Below are positions 44,622 to 57,366 of a DNA stretch of 64,000 bases, one piece after another. The stretch's first letter is position 1. Each line of letters opens with the position of its first letter. Source of the DNA: Thozetella sp. PMI_491 (Eukaryota > Ascomycota > Sordariomycetes > Chaetosphaeriales > Chaetosphaeriaceae); the NCBI GenBank assembly GCA_021432635.1, contig MU270034.1, positions 124,001 to 188,000 on the forward strand, in the 5' to 3' direction. The notes under the pieces were generated by a model. It did not search any database. It was given only the letters and a program-made list of their open reading frames with translations, and was not told the DNA's origin. Position numbers and translations under genes: made by a program.

Positions 44622-47600
44622 CTACGACTTCTTTCGTCGAGTAAGCTTGAAAAGCTTGTGGACATTTTTTCGCAAGGATGTCTCTATCGATGCGGAGGGC
44701 TGTTCAGCAGCGATGGCAGGTTCAAGCCGAGCTGGGAGTTTATAGAGCGGCCTGATATCATACCCAAGGTTGGAGAATTCCATCAAAAGATCTTCCCATT
44801 GGCGGTGCGATGCTTGGCTGAGAGTGCCTCCGTGCTGGACGAGCAGGCATGCCAGGTGATATTTCCAGTTTATCTCGAGTTTGCCGTGAAGAGGATTCAA
44901 AAAGAAGTCGAGTGGCGTCTCATCCCATTGATTCCGCAAGTTAGCGGGCATTCCGCGCTCCAATAAGGCTTGGGCGAGTGTCGGAATGCTGAAGTGAAGT
45001 ATGGGCTGCTGGGCAGCATTATCGCGGAAGTAATTGATGAAAACTCCAGGCTCTTGGCAGTTTTGTAGACCGATAGAGACAACCTCGGCATATTTCTCGG
45101 CCATCTCTCGATCGGTGCTATTCCAGATACTTCGTACGAGGCGCCAGATACCATCCGTGTCTAGTTGGATCTGAAAACCGTGCTGCACAAGAAACATGGC
45201 CATCTCTAAGACCTCATTCTGAGAGGCAACTCGAGCCGAATCATCTCTGGTTCCTATCTCAAAGGATGCTGATATCAGAGGCTCGGATGAGAAGGTGATG
45301 AGGTTTTGGCTTGAGCTTATGGCATCCTTCAAGAAGAGGAACAGACGGACACGGGTTGCCAGAGCTTTTGGAGATGTTATCGTCGAGCTTGCAATCAGGT
45401 AGCGGTCCTTCGGCAGCTCGGAAAGAAACCCATACTGGCTGACGCCAGTTGTCCTTTCCGCTTCCAGGACGTGGTACCGAAACTGATGGAGAGCGAAGTC
45501 GGCGTAGAACTTGGCGAGATAACTATGTCCGTTTTCCAGGGTTGTGCTAGCCAAATCACCCAGGACATTGAGTTTGAATGTCGGCGATCGTATCCAGTCT
45601 TTGCATGTTTGATGCATCAGCTGCATCTGGGAATCACGGCCAACGTCTACCAAACCGCCCGAGATGGTCCGTAGATAGGTGTCAAGCTCCGAATAATGCA
45701 GCAACTTCTTGGTCCTCGCATACCCCTCGTATTTCTGAGAACGCCCTTGGCTAATGAGAAATGGGAGGTGGCTTAGCGCCAGCGGCTCGTCAGCGCGCGA
45801 TATGCACTCCAAGAGGATGTAAGTATCCGTTCTAGTCGACACCGGAAGCCGCTGGATTATGGCCGCGTAATAGTCGTCAAGCTCGTCGGGAACGGACTCG
45901 AGGCATTGCTGCAGCTGCGCTACCAGGTCCGCAGACTTGCTCTTTCCGTCAGTAGCGATCAGTGACAGATCTCTCATCACCAACTTCACCCATAGGAAGA
46001 CGCCCCGGGAGCGACGCGAGACCTCCTCTACCATGGGGAGAAGGAGTGCCCTGGCCCGTGGGTTCTTTGGGATAGAGCCAGTGCAGTATTCTCGGATGTC
46101 TTCTTGGGTGTGCTCATGCATCTTAAAGCCAGGGCAGGCGCCGAACTCGTCTCGGAACACCGGCCACGGCCGGCTCGAGAACAAGACCCTCATCCGAGTC
46201 TTGGACGTAGGCGAGTCTTGGACCAGATCCTTCAGAAACCCAGCAATCACCTCCGGTCGTCCGTCATACTCATCGAGAGCGTCGAAGAAGAGGCAAATAT
46301 CGAGATCGAACTGGTTCTGATCGATGATGTTGCGCAGGCCCAGTTCCATCGTGTACCTCGACCACGCCTCGAGGTGAATCTGCACTCGAAGTTCTTCACG
46401 CGCCGCCTGGCGACTGACAAGCAATCTTCTAGCCGCCTCCTTCGGCCTTTCAGGAAGAACATCGTGCTGCATTAAGAACTGGTCCAAGGTGTGTTCGAGA
46501 TCTGTTTGCTCGACCCAGGTATTGATGGCGGCCAAGCCTAGCGAAGCTGGCTCGCTTGTGCCAAGCACCCGTCTCACTGCCGAGACCAGTTTGTCTTTCA
46601 AGACACTCCATTGGGACTTGTTGGAGCCTTTATTACCGAAATCCCGGGTGATCTCCAAGATGAGTCGCTTCATCTTCAGCACATGGATCTTGCTCATCCC
46701 CGCAAAGAAATCTTTGAAAACCCGATTCAACAGCGTTATCCAGTTCCTTGATTCCAACAACGTGTTGAGAAGCTGCTCGAGCTTTCTTACTTGCTTTTGA
46801 ATCCTCTCTACCTGTTTCGAAAACACGAGACCGGAAGTTTTAGACGCCAAATTGGGCTTGGGGATGGTGAAAAAAGTATGTATGTCAGAGTCCAACGTCC
46901 CAAGCCGCTTCTGGAACTGCTGGGCTTGGACATTGGCTTGCAAGATATCGTCAAACAGCTTGCAGAGCCTTCGATCGGCTTTGAGAAGCTGGCCGAGAAG
47001 GCCACGGAGGAGCCCCTCAAAGGACTTTTGCAGCAGGGTCCCTCGATGATGAAAGAAAAACGTGGCGACGAGTTGCTGCGAGGGGTTTTGCCAAAAATGC
47101 ATCAGCTCAGTGGTCTGATTGTTGTTGAGGAGAGACTTCATGAAGGTTGACTTGCCCGACCCAGGCTTTCCACTGATCCAGAATATGCCCTCCCCTTTCC
47201 GGAGCCACTGCGTCAAGCCAATGGAGGTGTCCTCGTAGGCCCATCGGAAAGTGCTACCGAAATTGTGCTCTATCTGCGCAAATCGAGCATCTTGTTCAGG
47301 GGGCATCAGGGATTCTAGCATCACTGCTCTCGTTGTGAGTCAAACGCTACGAAAAAAAGCCAACTTTTGTGCATACTTACAGTCGTAATCCCAATGCAGG
47401 AGTTCGGCTTGGTTAGATGAATCGACGGGCCACAGCCCGGACCCCGAGGGGTTGGCCTCAGCAGGACTGGGAGAACCACCCTCGATCTGATTAGCGCCCG
47501 AGCTCGGGTCCGCCTCGTCAGGGCCATCGGCGGCGACACCTTCTATGCGGGATATCTGACGTATCTTCCTGACGATAATGGGGGTTCTGTGATCCCCAAG

Positions 47601-48752
47601 CGGAAACTTGACCATGTTGGAATGGTCCTCGTCAATCTGGATCGTCAATTCACGATCAGTCGTCCAACGGCCGGAGGTGGCAGACTGTCTATCTACCATG
47701 ACCGAGGCAGGACCGGACCGCGTGAAGCAGCCGTCATCTCCTCGCTAGGCGTCGTAAGCGAAAGTAGCTTCCCTCTCGACCGCCTAACCCAATAGAGGCG
47801 GCGGCCCGGCAGGCGAGACGGCAAAGGAACGGACACTCACCACAACGGTAGGGGTGGCTTGAGTCTCATAAGCCCAAAAGAAGCTTTTTCTGCCCCAGAG
47901 GTAGGAGATGCCGTCAAACTGGATCTCCAGATTCTCCAGATATTGGGAGCCGATGGACAGGGTCTCGACGAGCGCGCTGTTCGGCTGGCCTTCCACCATG
48001 GCGAGAAGGTGCGAGATGGACATGCCGACGCTGGGCACGCCGAAGAAGACGGCGCCCCGGATGATGCTGAGCATGAAATTGGCCCGCTCGTCTCCATTGG
48101 CCAGCGACACAAAGAGCTGCTTCAGCAGGACGCCGCCCAGGCTGTGGGCGAGAAACAAGAGCGGCTTCGCCGAGGGGGACGCCCAGCCGTCCGCCTCCAG
48201 GGCGCCGATGAAGGCCTGGGCCAGGTCGACGACCGACTGGACCGACCTGCTGTTGCGAAGCGTCGTGTCATAGCCATATAGGATGAAGCGGGTATCGGGG
48301 AAGCTGACGGGAAGCACGTCCCGTACCCACATGAAGCTCTTGTCGTCGCCCCGCGGCTGCCAGGAGCCGAGAGGGTGGCTACCGAGGCCCGAGACGGCGA
48401 TGCAGTCGCAGGCGTGCTGGGCCTCGCCCACACTGTTGAGCGGGGTGAAGCCGTGGAAGTGCTGGTCGAGAACGAGCGGCCGGAAGAGACCCGGCGCGTC
48501 GAACTTCCAGCTAGTCTTGGTGCCTTGGGCCACCACGTCGGGCGTCCGCGAAAACATCAGCGTCGCGACTTGGGTCGGCCATCTTGAGAAGGATTCGATG
48601 GCGTCGGCTAACGAGAAGATCTTAATGTCACTGGCCGTGACGCGGCCGTCGTCGATGGCGCGCGCTAGGAGCTCTGTAGCCGCGAGCCGGTCGATGTGCC
48701 GCGGTAGGAACTGCAGCCTGTACACCCGGCGATCTAGGCCAGCGTTCGCCAT
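44622..48752 (-). CDS. SesB-NACHT NLR (STAND) protein
   Basis: Fungal NOD-like receptor, a class tied to allorecognition and programmed cell death. Model: complement(join(44622..47323,47382..47744,47745..47745,47841..48752)), meaning exons 48752-47841, 47744-47381 and 47323-44622; 1325 aa. The N-terminal alpha/beta-hydrolase effector (SesB-type) has LLFLAHSLGGVLLKQ and GAVFFGVPSVGMSI. A linker is followed by the NACHT core: Walker A ISGKPGSGKST (about 476-486), Walker B DICLFFDALDEYDG and the sensor-like VLFSSRPWPVF. Helical and winged-helix-like regions follow, then a degenerate ankyrin-like C-terminus (LLERGMPANLRNQWDETPLDFFL) with a basic tail. The start at 48752 (MANAGLDRR) is preferred; an in-frame ATG at 48908 would add 52 residues. 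The stop lies 55 bp from the solo LTR. Confidence 0.87.
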
Positions 48753-50734
48753 TCGGCTCTCCTTCTCGCTCCTCTGGGCCGTGTATCGAGCTTGCGTGGA
48801 CGGGATAGGGTCTGCCGGCGCCCCGTTCTGCGCGAGAGGAGATCCGCTCAACTGACCCCGGCCGGTTAGACAGAAGTGAGGCTGAACACACGCGCCAATT
48901 AATCCCATGGGGATACCCACCCAACCGCAACCCTGACGTATCAATATGCCCCTGTCATGTGACAATAGTTAAAACTAGCGCTGATCCGTGCTGATTGTCA
49001 GCTGGCGCCTGCATTTCCACCGCGCAAACGGTCAGTTGTGACCCCGTTGCGCCGGCACACAAACACCACTATATGATGCTATAGTAGATGCCCCTACGAG
49101 CTCGGCCGTACCCCTTACGCGCTTGCATGGCTGTGTCATGACTCCTATGAAAAGATCTGGTCTAGCGCTGGATCCGAATCGCTGTTGTGTGTTGTGTCGG
49201 GCGTTTGGAACACGGCTGAGAGACTGCCCTGTAGATAATTGCTGCAGTTTTAGTGCATGCAGGCAGCGCATGCGTCGATCATGGCACGATGTATTCAAGC
49301 GCGCGGCTAGGCTTGCCACACCCTCGTTAAGCACGTCGAACGCAACAAGTCGCAAAAAAAGGAGAGAGAATGGGTTTAGACGATTTAGTTTGGACACATG
49401 ATGCGGCGTGTTATGAGGCTGTGTTAGATAATCCACTTCTTTATCTAGTGGTTGAACTCTTGTGGGAGCGTTTTATTGTATTTCTGTTAACCTTAAATTT
49501 CATTTAATCTATGCAGCATCCAAAGATATCGTTGTAGTTATACGCAGATGTTGTATGCCTTCGAAGTTTACCCATTTCGTCATCACGGCACAGAGGTGGC
49601 TACGTTGGCAATATGGATGATCAGACTGGGAATTTACAAGTTGTTGACCAATATCAGTCGTGCATTTGATTCAGTACAAGATCTCAAGCAACAGGCAAAG
49701 GGTAGCGAGTTGCTTGCATATATCTGAGGATAAAAAGGGTTTTGCGGTCCTTCAGTTCCCCCAAGATTCATGGGCATGCTATACCAGGGCAAATTATCTA
49801 GCAATAGCCTTCCGTTGCGCCTCTCGTATTGTACCTGGGATGCCGCTCGGAGAGCCATGTGCAAAAAGTGCGCACGCTTATTATTGGTACTATCGAGCAC
49901 AGAGGCGAATTCGGTTGGGAGCATCGCGAGTTTGCCCAGAAAAGTGGACACATCGAGCTTCAGCTCCCTGATGTGTAACCGTGAGAAAACGGGGCATTCG
50001 CTTATCCCGCAGAACTGTTGGAGACTGTGCCGCCAAAGGGCTTCCGATAAGGGTGTCTCTTAGTTTGACCCAATGTTTTCTTAGGGTCCGATCGGGTCGT
50101 CTGGATGCTAGCTGTTTTCTACCAACCAAGATAGACCCCACTGCGTTAAACCGAAAGTACAAATTGCCTTTGCACCACCCTACCCCTAAGTTTCGAGTGA
50201 CCTACCCAATATCTTTTTTGTAGTTTTCTCAGCGCTGCAATCGACTAGAACGCATGAAAATGGACCGAATTTATGATCTCGCTCACTAAGATACAGCGTT
50301 TGAACAAAGAGCTATCTTGTTGCGTCGGATAATGTATATCTAGGCGCACCACGGCTTTATTCAAATGGAAGAGGAGCTTGCTCAAAGAGTCATAGTAAGT
50401 CTGTCAAATTGAGAAACAGGACTTCTAAGAATGGTACCAATCAGTGGTAGAAGCAAGCTACGGCATCGATGAGATTCCGATACCGAGCCTAGGCATCACT
50501 AGAGTGGCTAGCTATGAATAGCTAGGGGCCTGCGGCTGACTCCTGATGCAAGCCCGACAGTGCATCTGGCCCCCAAACTTAGGGTATTGGGGTCTCTCCG
50601 GTGGCGAGAGCCAGAGAAACATAGGCACCGTGAGCTTGATTTTATCCGGGTTCCGTCAGACTGCTAGAACTGTTCAGTTTCAACAACTCCCATCACATAG
50701 CACGCCAGAGCTTCATTCCTCCCGCCATCTCCCT
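48753..50734. other. gene-poor stretch, about 2 kb
   Basis: NLR promoter, then mixed sequence with short frames on both strands (minus-strand frames at 49634-49951 and 49890-50162), none recognised. May contain decayed genes. A frame continuous with the next gene starts at ATG 50546 but shows no conserved content before 50735. Confidence 0.45.
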
Positions 50735-51952
50735 ATGAGCGCTACGAATAGGTCATCCCGCCTGGGTCACCGTAAGTCGCGCAGCGGCTGTAGGAAATGC
50801 AGGGAGCGGCGCGTCAAGTGCGACGAAGTACAGCCTCAGTGCACGCACTGCCGGCGTCTCGGCCTCGAGTGCAGCTGGCCAGAGACGCTGGAGTTTCGGC
50901 CCCGGCAAGCCCTGCCACTACGAGCAGCCCCGTCACTGGCCACTCTCTTGTCAGGTTTAACGAGCTCGGAGGAACCTCTTGATAACCTCCCAGAATCTAC
51001 CACGAGGCGCCTGCTCGAACTCCGTCTATTGCAGAATTGGTACGCCAGCATGATTGATGTCTTCCCCCTGCCCGCTCCACAATCGTGGCGCGACATCTTC
51101 TCCAAGGCTATCCCATCCGAGGCTATGAAACACAGCAACCTCTTGTACATCCTGCTCGCCGTGTCAGCTACCAATCTCCTGCGATCGGAGCCCAGTAATT
51201 TCGAGCTGTCGCGCGCGCGCCAGAGCTACATGGTATCAGCCATGCGCGAGCAGCGTCGGATGGTGGATTCTATGTCCCCCGACAACGCTGAGCCCGTCAG
51301 CCTAGCTGCCATGCTTATCCTTCTTAACGCCTTCGCCATGATGCAGGAGCGCAGCCTAGAGCCCTACGTGCCGCCCAACGAGTGGCTGGCTATGGGGAAA
51401 GGTACGCGCGCAGTGCTCTGGATGAGCGTGCAACCCATCCGCAAGTCGGGCGGCGCTGAGGGCGGCGCCTCAATCGGCCTGCTGGGGCTCGCCGCTTCGT
51501 CGCCGCGCTTCGGCCTAGACGAGTCCTACTTTGAACCGGGGTTGCGTGAGAACTTCGCGGGCGTGCTGGCCCAGGACCTGCCATCGGGCGACATTTGGGA
51601 CTACGAGACGCGTGAGGCCTACGAGAAGACGCTAAGCTACGTTGGCTCCGTCCAGAAGGCGATCCGAGGCGGCGAGCCCGTCTACGCGGTGGCGAAGCGC
51701 ATCCAGGCCTTCCCCGTCGTCATCCCGCGCCAGTTTTCAGACCTGGTGGCCGAGCAACGCCCTCGCGCACTCGTCGTGCTCGCGCACTACTTCGCTGTCG
51801 TGTCCCAGGTCAGCGGCATCTGGTGGCTCGACAGCCGCGCGGACGGCGCAGAGCCGATGCCTAAAAGAGAAGTTCTCGCTATCCGGGCGGCGCTACCTGA
51901 GGAATGGCAGGGCCAGATGGTGTGGCCGCTTGATATGGTGGGGCAGCCGTAG
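50735..51952 (+). CDS. Zn2Cys6 transcription factor, UPC2-like
   Basis: Single-exon nuclear regulator, 405 aa. The zinc cluster is SGCRKCRERRVKCDEVQPQC followed by THCRRLGLEC (C-x2-C-x6-C-x6-C-x2-C-x6-C), directly after a basic HRKSRSG. The rest matches the fungal sterol-regulatory-like group: LLELRLLQNWY, SNLLYILLAVSATNLL, LIVLAHYFAVVSQ-type helix (RALVVLAHYFAVVSQVSGIWWLD) and the closing PEEWQGQMVWPLDMVG. I chose the ATG at 50735 because the preceding 63 codons look unlike protein. No obvious target gene is adjacent except the secreted hydrolase downstream. Confidence 0.85.
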   Translation: MSATNRSSRLGHRKSRSGCRKCRERRVKCDEVQPQCTHCRRLGLECSWPETLEFRPRQALPLRAAPSLATLLSGLTSSEEPLDNLPESTTRRLLELRLLQNWYASMIDVFPLPAPQSWRDIFSKAIPSEAMKHSNLLYILLAVSATNLLRSEPSNFELSRARQSYMVSAMREQRRMVDSMSPDNAEPVSLAAMLILLNAFAMMQERSLEPYVPPNEWLAMGKGTRAVLWMSVQPIRKSGGAEGGASIGLLGLAASSPRFGLDESYFEPGLRENFAGVLAQDLPSGDIWDYETREAYEKTLSYVGSVQKAIRGGEPVYAVAKRIQAFPVVIPRQFSDLVAEQRPRALVVLAHYFAVVSQVSGIWWLDSRADGAEPMPKREVLAIRAALPEEWQGQMVWPLDMVGQP

Positions 51953-53402
51953 ATAGACTGAGATATTCGACTCATGGGTACTTTAAGACTTGGGTAGAGA
52001 AAAAAAAAAGGAAAAGCGGAGAGGGAGGAGGCGGATACGCCTCTTTATCATCGCTCTTTTTCCTTGGTCAGGGCTGCCGCGTGGTTTTATAGAACAATTT
52101 GACCACTTAATGTGTCTTGCATAGATTGGTGGCTACGCACTTTGAACAAGACCGTCGTCCAGTTAGGGTTATTTGAGCCTCTTGGCAGGTTGAAAGCGAC
52201 CGCACCGAGAGCGACATGGTTGCCCACGAGCCAATTAGAGAATCATGATGTCGCGAAGATCACGCCATATGCCTAGATACCAGACCATAGACTACTACAG
52301 CAACCACCAGAACATTGACGGTGCCAGCTAACTGTATGCCAACCGTGCGGTGGAATGAGCCTTGATCTCATTACTCATTACTATTTACAGACCAGCCCAT
52401 GGCCTAACAAACTCGGTAGCTAGTTTCTCTCCTAGTCTTAGAACCCGGCTGGCTGATTTTCTCATCATGATGTGTCGCGGCAAGAGATCTATAATTTAGG
52501 TACCTTCTTAGTATGCAATTCGATCCCCAAGATTTCGGTAGCTTCAGAAAGTAGAAATAGAGGTCATTCTCACTTCCAACTGCCGGCACTCCGTCCGATG
52601 CTATGATATTATTGACGAGAGTTTCAAGCCTACCTACGGAACTCACGCCGGGACTGCCGGGTTGGGTTCTGGCACTGTATTAGCAACAATTTCGAGGATG
52701 GAAAGGTCGCGAAGCTCGTGTTACCAATTGTCACACTGGTCTAGCCATGCCTCGCTCTACAATCCGATTGCACAATCATATCGCCCAAGGTTTGGTAATG
52801 TAGGCGACCAATCGCATCCATTAGCGATCGGCGATCGCTTTCGTCTTCGCTTATTATTGTCATCCCGCCTGGTACCACGTCGGGGCGGGCACAGTCAGAT
52901 TCCTAATCTCACATACCAGTGTGCTAAGCCGTATACAAGGGCCTTTACAAGGCAAACATGCGCGTGCCATTCTCGGAGGAATCAAAATACTGCCCTATTT
53001 GAACAACAAGTCAGCTTTCCCTACGATCGTCGCTGCGGACGTTGGGTACTCGGGATCCTGAACGGCCATTTCCGCGACCACTTGACACCCGGTTTGGTGG
53101 AATTCAAAATAAACCTCGGACTTTACACGAAGAACTTGACTTAGCTCATTCCAGCATGGCCACGATATGACATGCAAGCCGTGGTGAGGCTGAGACCGGC
53201 TCCACGCCGTGCTTGCTGTAGGCCACGAAGATGCCACCAGGAACTGTTCAACACGTCTTAAATTTAGACGATAGAAGGAGCGCTTGATTCTGTATATATG
53301 TATATATATCTCAATCGTTTCCCACCGCTCACTCATGAACTCAGAGCCATCCAGCTAACAGCGCTTATAAGATCTAATCACATCATATCTGCTGCCACCG
53401 TC
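51953..53402. other. gene-poor stretch, about 1.45 kb
   Basis: Poly-A run near 52000, then sequence without recognisable frames. The last 100 bp are the hydrolase promoter (TATA-like TATATATATC about 53302). Confidence 0.45.
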
Positions 53403-54829
53403 ATGCATCTAATGAAAAGACTCCTGCTCTCGGGCAGCCTGCTCGCTGTGTTTGCAGGTTCCCTCTTGTCCCTGCCGCTAGCGGCACCGCTAACCAGAAG
53501 CTACAGACCTCGGTTGAAGCGACATCCAGCCCAGCCAACTCCAGCAACCATGCGCCCAGCAACCTTGTGCCCAGCAACGTGACTACTTTATACCAGCTCT
53601 CATCTGACAGCCAGTTCCACGGAACTCTCGCTTCGACTATCAGCAAGACTGGCGGTGACGGGGCAGCAAGCGGCGAAGTCCTCCGCGCCGCCCTACTCAT
53701 CGAGCCGGGCAGCTTCGAGTCGTACTACAGCAACTTCAAATTCCTCGCCGATGCCGCCGCCAACATGTCCGTCTATACTTCCAACGCACCCTCCCAGCGC
53801 TCGCACCACTTCCGTGCCGCCACCTACTACCGTGAGGCCGACTTCTACCTGCACGGAAACGCCTCGGATCCACGCCTTACGACGCTGTGGGCGTCACAAC
53901 TAGCCGAGTTTGAAGCAGCGATCGCCTTGCTGACGCCGCCGGGGCAGCGTCTCGTTCTCCAGGGATCCGGCTTCCGAATCCCCGTCTACTACTACCCTGC
54001 CGCCGGGGCGGGCTCGCATCACGGCGGGCGGCGGCCGACTCTGCTTGCGGGCACGGGCTACGATGGCACGCACGAGGAGCTGTACCACCAGCTGGGTGTG
54101 CATGTGCTGGCCCGGGGCTGGAATTTCGCGACCTACGAGGGTCCCGGGCAGCCCACCGTCCGCCGGGAGCAGGGGTTGGGCTTCATACCGAACTGGTGGG
54201 ACGTCATCACCCCCGTGGTGGACTACCTGTCCAGCCGCGACGACGTAGCCGCCGATGCGATTGCCTTGATCGGCGTGTCCTTTGGCGGCTCGCTAGCCCC
54301 GATCGCCGCGAGCCGCGAGCACCGCTTGGCTGCCGTGGTGTGCATTGACGGGCTATGGAGCATCCAGCAAGCCATACTGGGCCAGTTCGGGCCGGAGCTC
54401 GCCGGCCTCTTCGAGTCGGGCAACGCGACCGCGTTTAACAAAGCCATCCTCGCCTATCATAACTCCTCTAGTACGCCCACCTCATTCCGGTGGCTAATCG
54501 ACCAGAGTCTGTGGGCGTTCGACACTACTAGCCCGTTTGATTGGATGACGCAGCTGGGGCACTATTCGCTTCAAGGTCTCCTAGGGAACGTGACGGCCCC
54601 AGTGTTTGTGGCATCCGGCCAGCACGACCTGCTCGGTCCAGGCCAGGCCGAGGAGGTGTGGTCCCAGATCGCTCAGGACAAGGCCTACTACTACCAATTC
54701 CAGGTTGCATATGGTGCTGGAGAGCACTGTCAGGTTGGGGCCGAACCACTCTTGAATGGCGTCTACTTGGATTGGCTGGACGGTGTATTCCGCGGCAACT
54801 ACGTCAGAGGTAACGGAACCGTGTTTTAG
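53403..54829 (+). CDS. secreted alpha/beta hydrolase (DUF1100/acylaminoacyl-peptidase-like)
   Basis: Serine hydrolase with a signal peptide (MHLMKRLLLSGSLLAVFAG). Suggested model: join(53403..53457,53535..54829), 449 aa. A nearby alternative donor (about 53467) and acceptor (about 53527) would change only a few residues after the signal. The mature protein has several N-glycosylation sequons (NVT, NMS, NAS, NAT, NSS). The nucleophile elbow is GVSFGGS, the acid loop ASGQHDLLG and the catalytic His in GAGEHCQ. LLAGTGYDGTHEELYHQ and NFATYEGPGQP match the 2,6-dihydropseudooxynicotine-hydrolase/FrsA-like group, which in fungi acts on varied C-C or ester substrates. High GC at third positions suggests strong expression. 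Substrate unknown. Confidence 0.83.
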
Positions 54830-54992
54830 AGCCTGCTAAGTAGTTCTACTAGCTTAGATACTAAGTTCGAGGGGGGGAGGGGGGAGGGAGGGTGACGATG
54901 CATCAGCTGTGTTTAGATTGTTCTTAATTGTATTATAGAGTGTAAAGATTGTGACGCAATGGCATGCACGATCTAAAGCATTGATCTAATAG

Positions 54993-56030
54993 TGCTACTT
55001 GCTAACGATCGAACCATATTCATCAAACCTCGCCGGATCATACTTGGCCAGATTCTCGGCGGTAACAATTTTTGGAAATACCATTGCTCTTACATGCGAG
55101 GAACTTGGCACCACGAAAAAAATGGATCGATTAGCGACCCCTTCCTCGGCCACTGTATCGGGATTGGGTCCGAGACTCAATGTAAAGCAGGCACCAAGTA
55201 ATCTGATATGGAAACTGTGAGGATGGCTGTGTATACGAATTAATAGGAAAGGGATGACCTACCATTGGTAAACCACTGCATCTTATCCCCTACGTTTAGG
55301 AAAAGTGTCCCCTCCTCGGGTTTGGCGGGTAGGAACTCTCCTGTTTTGGGGTCTTTAAGCTCTAAACCTGCCTCCATTGCCGTTCTGGAATAGCAATGTG
55401 AAGGCACTGCAATGCGCACCGTGCAATAGGAAGCAATTCTTTAGTCTCACTTATCACTAATCATAATAGGCTGGCTGCCTGGTTACCAACTCTTCCTCTA
55501 ACATTTATTTCGTGGTTGCAGGGTAACGCAAGTGACGAAGCTGATAATCTTGCTTCAGGCCCATCAGTGCAAAATATGCCTCCTCCTCCAGCTCCAGGCC
55601 AACGCCAACGGCGTCCAGGACGACCTTGCTAACGCACAAAAGTCTTTCATAAAGCGCGGTCATGTAGCTTCAAGACTAGCGATTACGGCTGCCAGACCCG
55701 GGCTGTGCAGAGCAAGCTGGCTGTCTAACAAGTCTAGCGATGTGTCTAGCGATGTGTCTAGCGTGCTATAGCGCGAAGATAGACGCGGTGGTTGGCCCGT
55801 GCTGGAATCAGCAGCGTATGCTTTGACCTGGAGGCATTTCCGGATCTCCGAGAGAAAAGAACGGAATGTCGTCGCTTTCGGGCACTCCTTGATCTGGCCC
55901 CATAGCTACGATGGTGCCATTAGTTTCCCCGATCACACGGTACGCGTGGTAACCCCCCCACCCGCCTTGAACTGCGGCCACTAGCTTTGCGTACTCGAAC
56001 AGAAGCTGGAAGAGGCTCAAGCAGGCCCTC
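54993..56030 (-). pseudogene. decayed Fe(II)/2-oxoglutarate oxygenase (isopenicillin-N-synthase-like)
   Basis: Fragments of one family appear in order on the minus strand but in changing frames. They are PFFSLGDPEMPPGQS (about 55820), VVLDAVGVGLELEEEAYF with QLRHLRYP (about 55630-55520), GAHCSAFTLLFQ-like (about 55400), GLELKDPKTGEFLPAKPEEG and LFLNVGDKMQWFTN (about 55370-55265), and VANRSIFFVVPSSSHVRAMV (about 55140-55080). A stop replaces the Arg after ALH (CGA to TGA is the simplest change), and at least one frameshift follows. The metal HxD is not intact in the region I read. Introns make exact breakpoints uncertain. A 12-bp repeat (about 55731-55763) interrupts it. Confidence 0.6.
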
Positions 56031-57366
56031 GCGACCATGATCATCTGTTTCACAAGTGACTATCGGTGTCCAGACTGCGCTAGGAGCGGGTCTGAAAGTT
56101 CAAGGCAGTTGATACATGCTCCCAGCGACACGGCGATGTGGCCAATGATGTCCCACCGTAGGTTAGGTCGAGACACATCCAAGACTATCCTTTTACCAGT
56201 GTATTTCTGCTGGCCCCAGGCGATACTTTGGTGTTGAGCCAAAGTAAGCTACACAGCTGGTACATCTCACCTTGCTTTTAGGGTGATAGGACGTCGGCGA
56301 GGTGTCCCCAGAGATCGTGGAGCCACTCTTCCATGAATTACCTACCTAGTCGAGGCATATTGAGTAGCAAGAAGTGAACTTGCCGCATTTCCCGACAGGC
56401 GATCAATTAGAACACAATCGAAAAACAATGAGAGCAACTGGCAGCTTTGACGAATGTAGCCTATCGAGACAGATGTCTCGTCCACCCGGATCTTCCCTAG
56501 CTCGGGTGCACAGGACGCAATGCTGCCCAGGCATTCGATGAATATGGATGAGTACCCTCATATGATCCCGCGAAATCTGCCCTGGAACAATATTGTGCAC
56601 GGCGCGGCATTCTTTTGGTAGCCCGGCCGAAGTGCATCTAGGTACATTTGTACAATCGCAACAACGGAATCGTCTAGCGATACCCTTTCCAGCCACGAGG
56701 CACGCGATATCTCTCAGCTATCTCAATGGCGTTAAGGGTTACTCCGCTGAACTCCCTGACAGCTTACTACTGGGGGTGATATAAGCTGGATTAGCGGATC
56801 TACGGTCTTGGGGGTGTCGCCGGGCATCTGGTGGTTCCGACATTTCGGATGTTTCTTGTCATAGGAGAGACGTGGGCATGCTTACCTACTGAGCCAAGAA
56901 GCCCCAGGGATCTTGTCGCTATTGAAGGCTTGAAGCTCCTCTAACCCTGTGTCAAGTTTCCGGAGGAAAGCTTTGACCATCTCGGATACCCTAGAGATGT
57001 CTAGGACTAAGAGCTATTAGCGTCTTAGGTTAACTTTTCGGAGATGCGTTGGCGCTCCCCCGGAGATGCCCCGCAGTCCCGGTTCTTTTTCCGTCAGGTC
57101 TCCGACCCCCTTCCATCCAGTACGTCCGCCTTGCACTATTATCAGCATTTGTGGAGTCTTCCCCACGGGGAACCCCATCCGCAAGAGTCCAGGAGCGGAT
57201 TAAGCCGAGGGGAAAGTAGGTATGGCCGCACGATTTAATCTTCAACTACCACCAAGCCGTGCCTGAGCAGACCCTACAATAACGCAGGGCCAGCGCGCAG
57301 TGGGAGATTGTTACAACTCACTGCAAATCGGTCTCTTGCTATTCGCCCATCATCACAGCTTCCAAG
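56031..57366. other. gene-poor stretch, about 1.3 kb
   Basis: Short minus-strand frames (56060-56242, 56403-56696) are not recognised and may be further decayed sequence. The MFS promoter lies at its right end. Confidence 0.45.

Noticed and set aside
47859-48855. Long plus-strand frames opposite the NLR hydrolase domain
   Set aside because: Shadow frames of a high-GC coding region, without recognisable motifs.
55731-55763. CRISPR-like or regulatory array
   Set aside because: Only about 2.7 copies of a 12-bp unit without spacers; simple slippage in decayed sequence.
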